Assembly (NCBI RefSeq): GCF_000004195.4 | Contig: NC_030678.2 | Coordinates: forward strand, 61,783,378 to 61,847,377 | Origin: Xenopus tropicalis | Taxonomy: Eukaryota; Chordata; Amphibia; Anura; Pipidae | Direction: 5' to 3' | DNA: 64,000 nucleotides | Part shown: one piece after another, positions 61,862-64,000 of the stretch | Numbering within the stretch: the first letter of the stretch is position 1 | Layout of the letters: each line of letters begins with the position of its first letter | The notes under the pieces: generated by a model | What the model was told of the DNA's origin: nothing | What the model saw: only the letters and a program-made list of their open reading frames with translations | Databases searched by the model: none | Program-made: the position numbers and the translations under genes

Positions 61862-64000
61862 CCAAATAAAATCTATTTCAAATTTACAGAGTGAGAAGAA
61901 TTCTCAAATGATATATCAGAAAGACACTTCAGCTATGACAAAGGAGGAAAGATCAGCACAAGATAGATAGAGAATTTGATTATTGGGATAGAAACCTCTG
62001 CTTAGAAGCAGTGTCGAGAAGCAGCAACAGACAGTCGTAGTGAGGATGTATTAGCCAGGTTAGACAGGTATGACCTAAGCTAAATGTGTGCAGAACCCTG
62101 TACTCTGCAAGCCAAAACAGACTAGTATATTGAATGAGAGGCTACCCTTTATATTGCAGGACAAGCAGTAACTGTAAATGTTACCCATGTTACCAGTGTT
62201 ACCAGGTTGATAGAGTGGGAAAAGAAGAGTTCATTAATGGCAATGGTTTATATTATTAAAATCATATATAGATATTATATTCTGTTTTAACAAGTGCATT
62301 GTAATTGGCACAGCCATCTCTGTATATAAATGTGCCCCTGCATAACTTTACCTGTAGCATTCCAATCTATAAATGTAAATGATAGTCAAAATACCAAGAC
62401 AATCTTTCATCCAGCTGTGCAAGATGCTACTGCCTTCTTTTATTCTAAGGCCATAAAAAAGGCAAATCTAATCTATTTCTGCTACATCATCTGCCTAAGA
62501 CAGAAGTGCTCAGTGGTATAGATTAAAGAGGCATATCCATCTAACGGTAAAGGCATCCTTCAGTTAGATCAAATGCACAGTCAATTAAAAAGGTAGCTGA
62601 ATCTACATACCTAGAAATGTATTCGAACACATAAAAACATTTTTCAAAAAACTGCTGCAGCATTGCATTCCATGGTCTGACTGCAAATGCTTTTGATTTT
62701 TATTTTGTAATATAACTTGCTTGCTTACATACTTTCCAATTATGCCCAACAGCATCTGCTTTCTCTCTTGTGTGAATTATTACAGCCTTTCAATGTGGTG
62801 TGAAGTAACAGTACAAGCGGCTTCTTAAAACACTGGAATTGTTGGCACATAAATTGACAACAGAAATGTCAGGCTACACCTTTTTCATGCAACTCATGTC
62901 AATTATAGCTTAGGTTTAAGGGCATGCAGTCCTTGTGACTTTATTTTGTCCCCATGCTGCCTTGCTTTGTACCAGACTTCTGTCTAGTCCTTGCCATTAT
63001 TATTTTTGTTATTGTTATTATTATTATTTAACCCTTACTGGCACTAGCATTGTTGATTTCCTTGGTTTGACCTCAGTCTTTGACTTTGCTAAACCTCTGC
63101 CAGACCCTCCTTGTGCTTCTGTTTGCATAGCCATTTCATATGCTCTTTCTAGTTAGTTCGATCGGTACAAAATGCCACCCACCCCCCACTAATGAATCTA
63201 GTCACTTACTACAGAGTACAGTTCTTCTCAGTGCTGCCACACTCTGCCAGCATTCTCTGCACTTACGCATGTGCACAACATAAATCAGCAAAGAATTTCT
63301 GACCAAACCTGTTTTCACCAAGGGATGCACAGCCAAACTTGGCTTCACTTTAGTGTGTATAAGTTTGCATACTAATTGTTGCTACTTCACTCTCAATGCA
63401 TGATTCGTTTTAAGCCAAAAAACTTTTCTAATTTTGGCCATTACCACATGCATGCCTACCACATGAATGCACTGAGTCAGACTTGAGTCAGATTGCTTTC
63501 CCAGGGCAGATTTTGGTCAGAAAACACTAAATCCACCCCATTTGTCTTCACCCCCCATTTAAGTCAGCCCCTGCATGCACACTGGGCAATATGAAACTAA
63601 AATGTCCAGTGTGATACACATTTGTTTTTTATGTGTTAGTCATGGAGATCTCTCTCCCATAAAAACCTACAGCGGGGGATTAACATTATTAAGGAAATCA
63701 TTTTCCCCCTGCTCTAATAACAATTATATTGTGCATTAAATAATATGTAAGTTGAAATAATATGTACTTCTTGACTTTATAAAATAAATGCATTTTTAGA
63801 GAAACTTTAAGAGAAACTTGTAAGATTATTAAACAAAATACACTTTACCTTATGATAGGTTAAAGTCTCTCTCACTTAACATCAGCCTTTCGTTGCAGTC
63901 TTACTGCTACGGTAATTTAAAATCATTACTGAGCAATATGATGAAATTCCCATTTCAGACAGACCTACTTCCAGACTTCAACTAGGATCAACACTATGTT
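61862..64000. other. intron, no recognised feature
   Basis: AT-rich sequence to the window end, with a short (TTA)n run near 63000-63028. I found no TAFA signal-peptide exon here on the minus strand. Confidence 0.4.

Overview
This is vertebrate nuclear DNA, most likely from a clawed frog (Xenopus). It is AT-rich, has very low gene density, and is dense in transposon relics of kinds I know from Xenopus: CR1-type LINEs with 8-bp tail repeats, an L2/Rex1-type LINE, a Tx1/L1 fragment, a Tc1 element, and many palindromic MITEs with 8-bp (hAT-type), TTAA, TA or TWA target duplications. The genus is an inference from repeat content and from the one host gene.

The only host gene I can support lies on the minus strand. 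Three coding exons of a TAFA (FAM19A) secreted chemokine-like protein are present: 29237-29386, 27571-27695 and the tiny last exon with coding part 6357-6368. They splice in phase into a 94-residue C-terminal part with all ten family cysteines, ending in VTR-stop. Diagnostic residues fit TAFA3 best and TAFA4 next. The signal-peptide exon was not found and probably lies beyond 64000. A candidate poly(A) signal is at 5678-5688. The window is therefore mostly introns and 3' flank of this gene.

Layout. 1-5650: 3' flank with a hAT MITE, a 1.1-kb hAT element carrying a G-rich minisatellite, and a second hAT MITE. 5650-6368: last exon. 6369-27570: a 21.2-kb intron with a 107-bp-arm palindrome, several hAT MITEs, an L2/Rex1 LINE, a broken CR1 and TTAA MITEs. 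27571-29386: two exons and a 1.5-kb intron. 29387-64000: upstream intron with a Tx1/L1 fragment split by two tandem TTAA MITEs, a Tc1 element with a damaged transposase, a minisatellite inserted in a CR1 tail, a MITE inserted in its own family, and a CR1 with a nearly open polymerase frame nested in a Harbinger-type MITE.

I found no novel multigene system, operon, CRISPR array or RNA gene. The interest lies in the split TAFA gene and the layered transposon insertions. At least ten copies of one hAT-type MITE family (ends TAGTGATG) occur in 64 kb, most with readable 8-bp target duplications.
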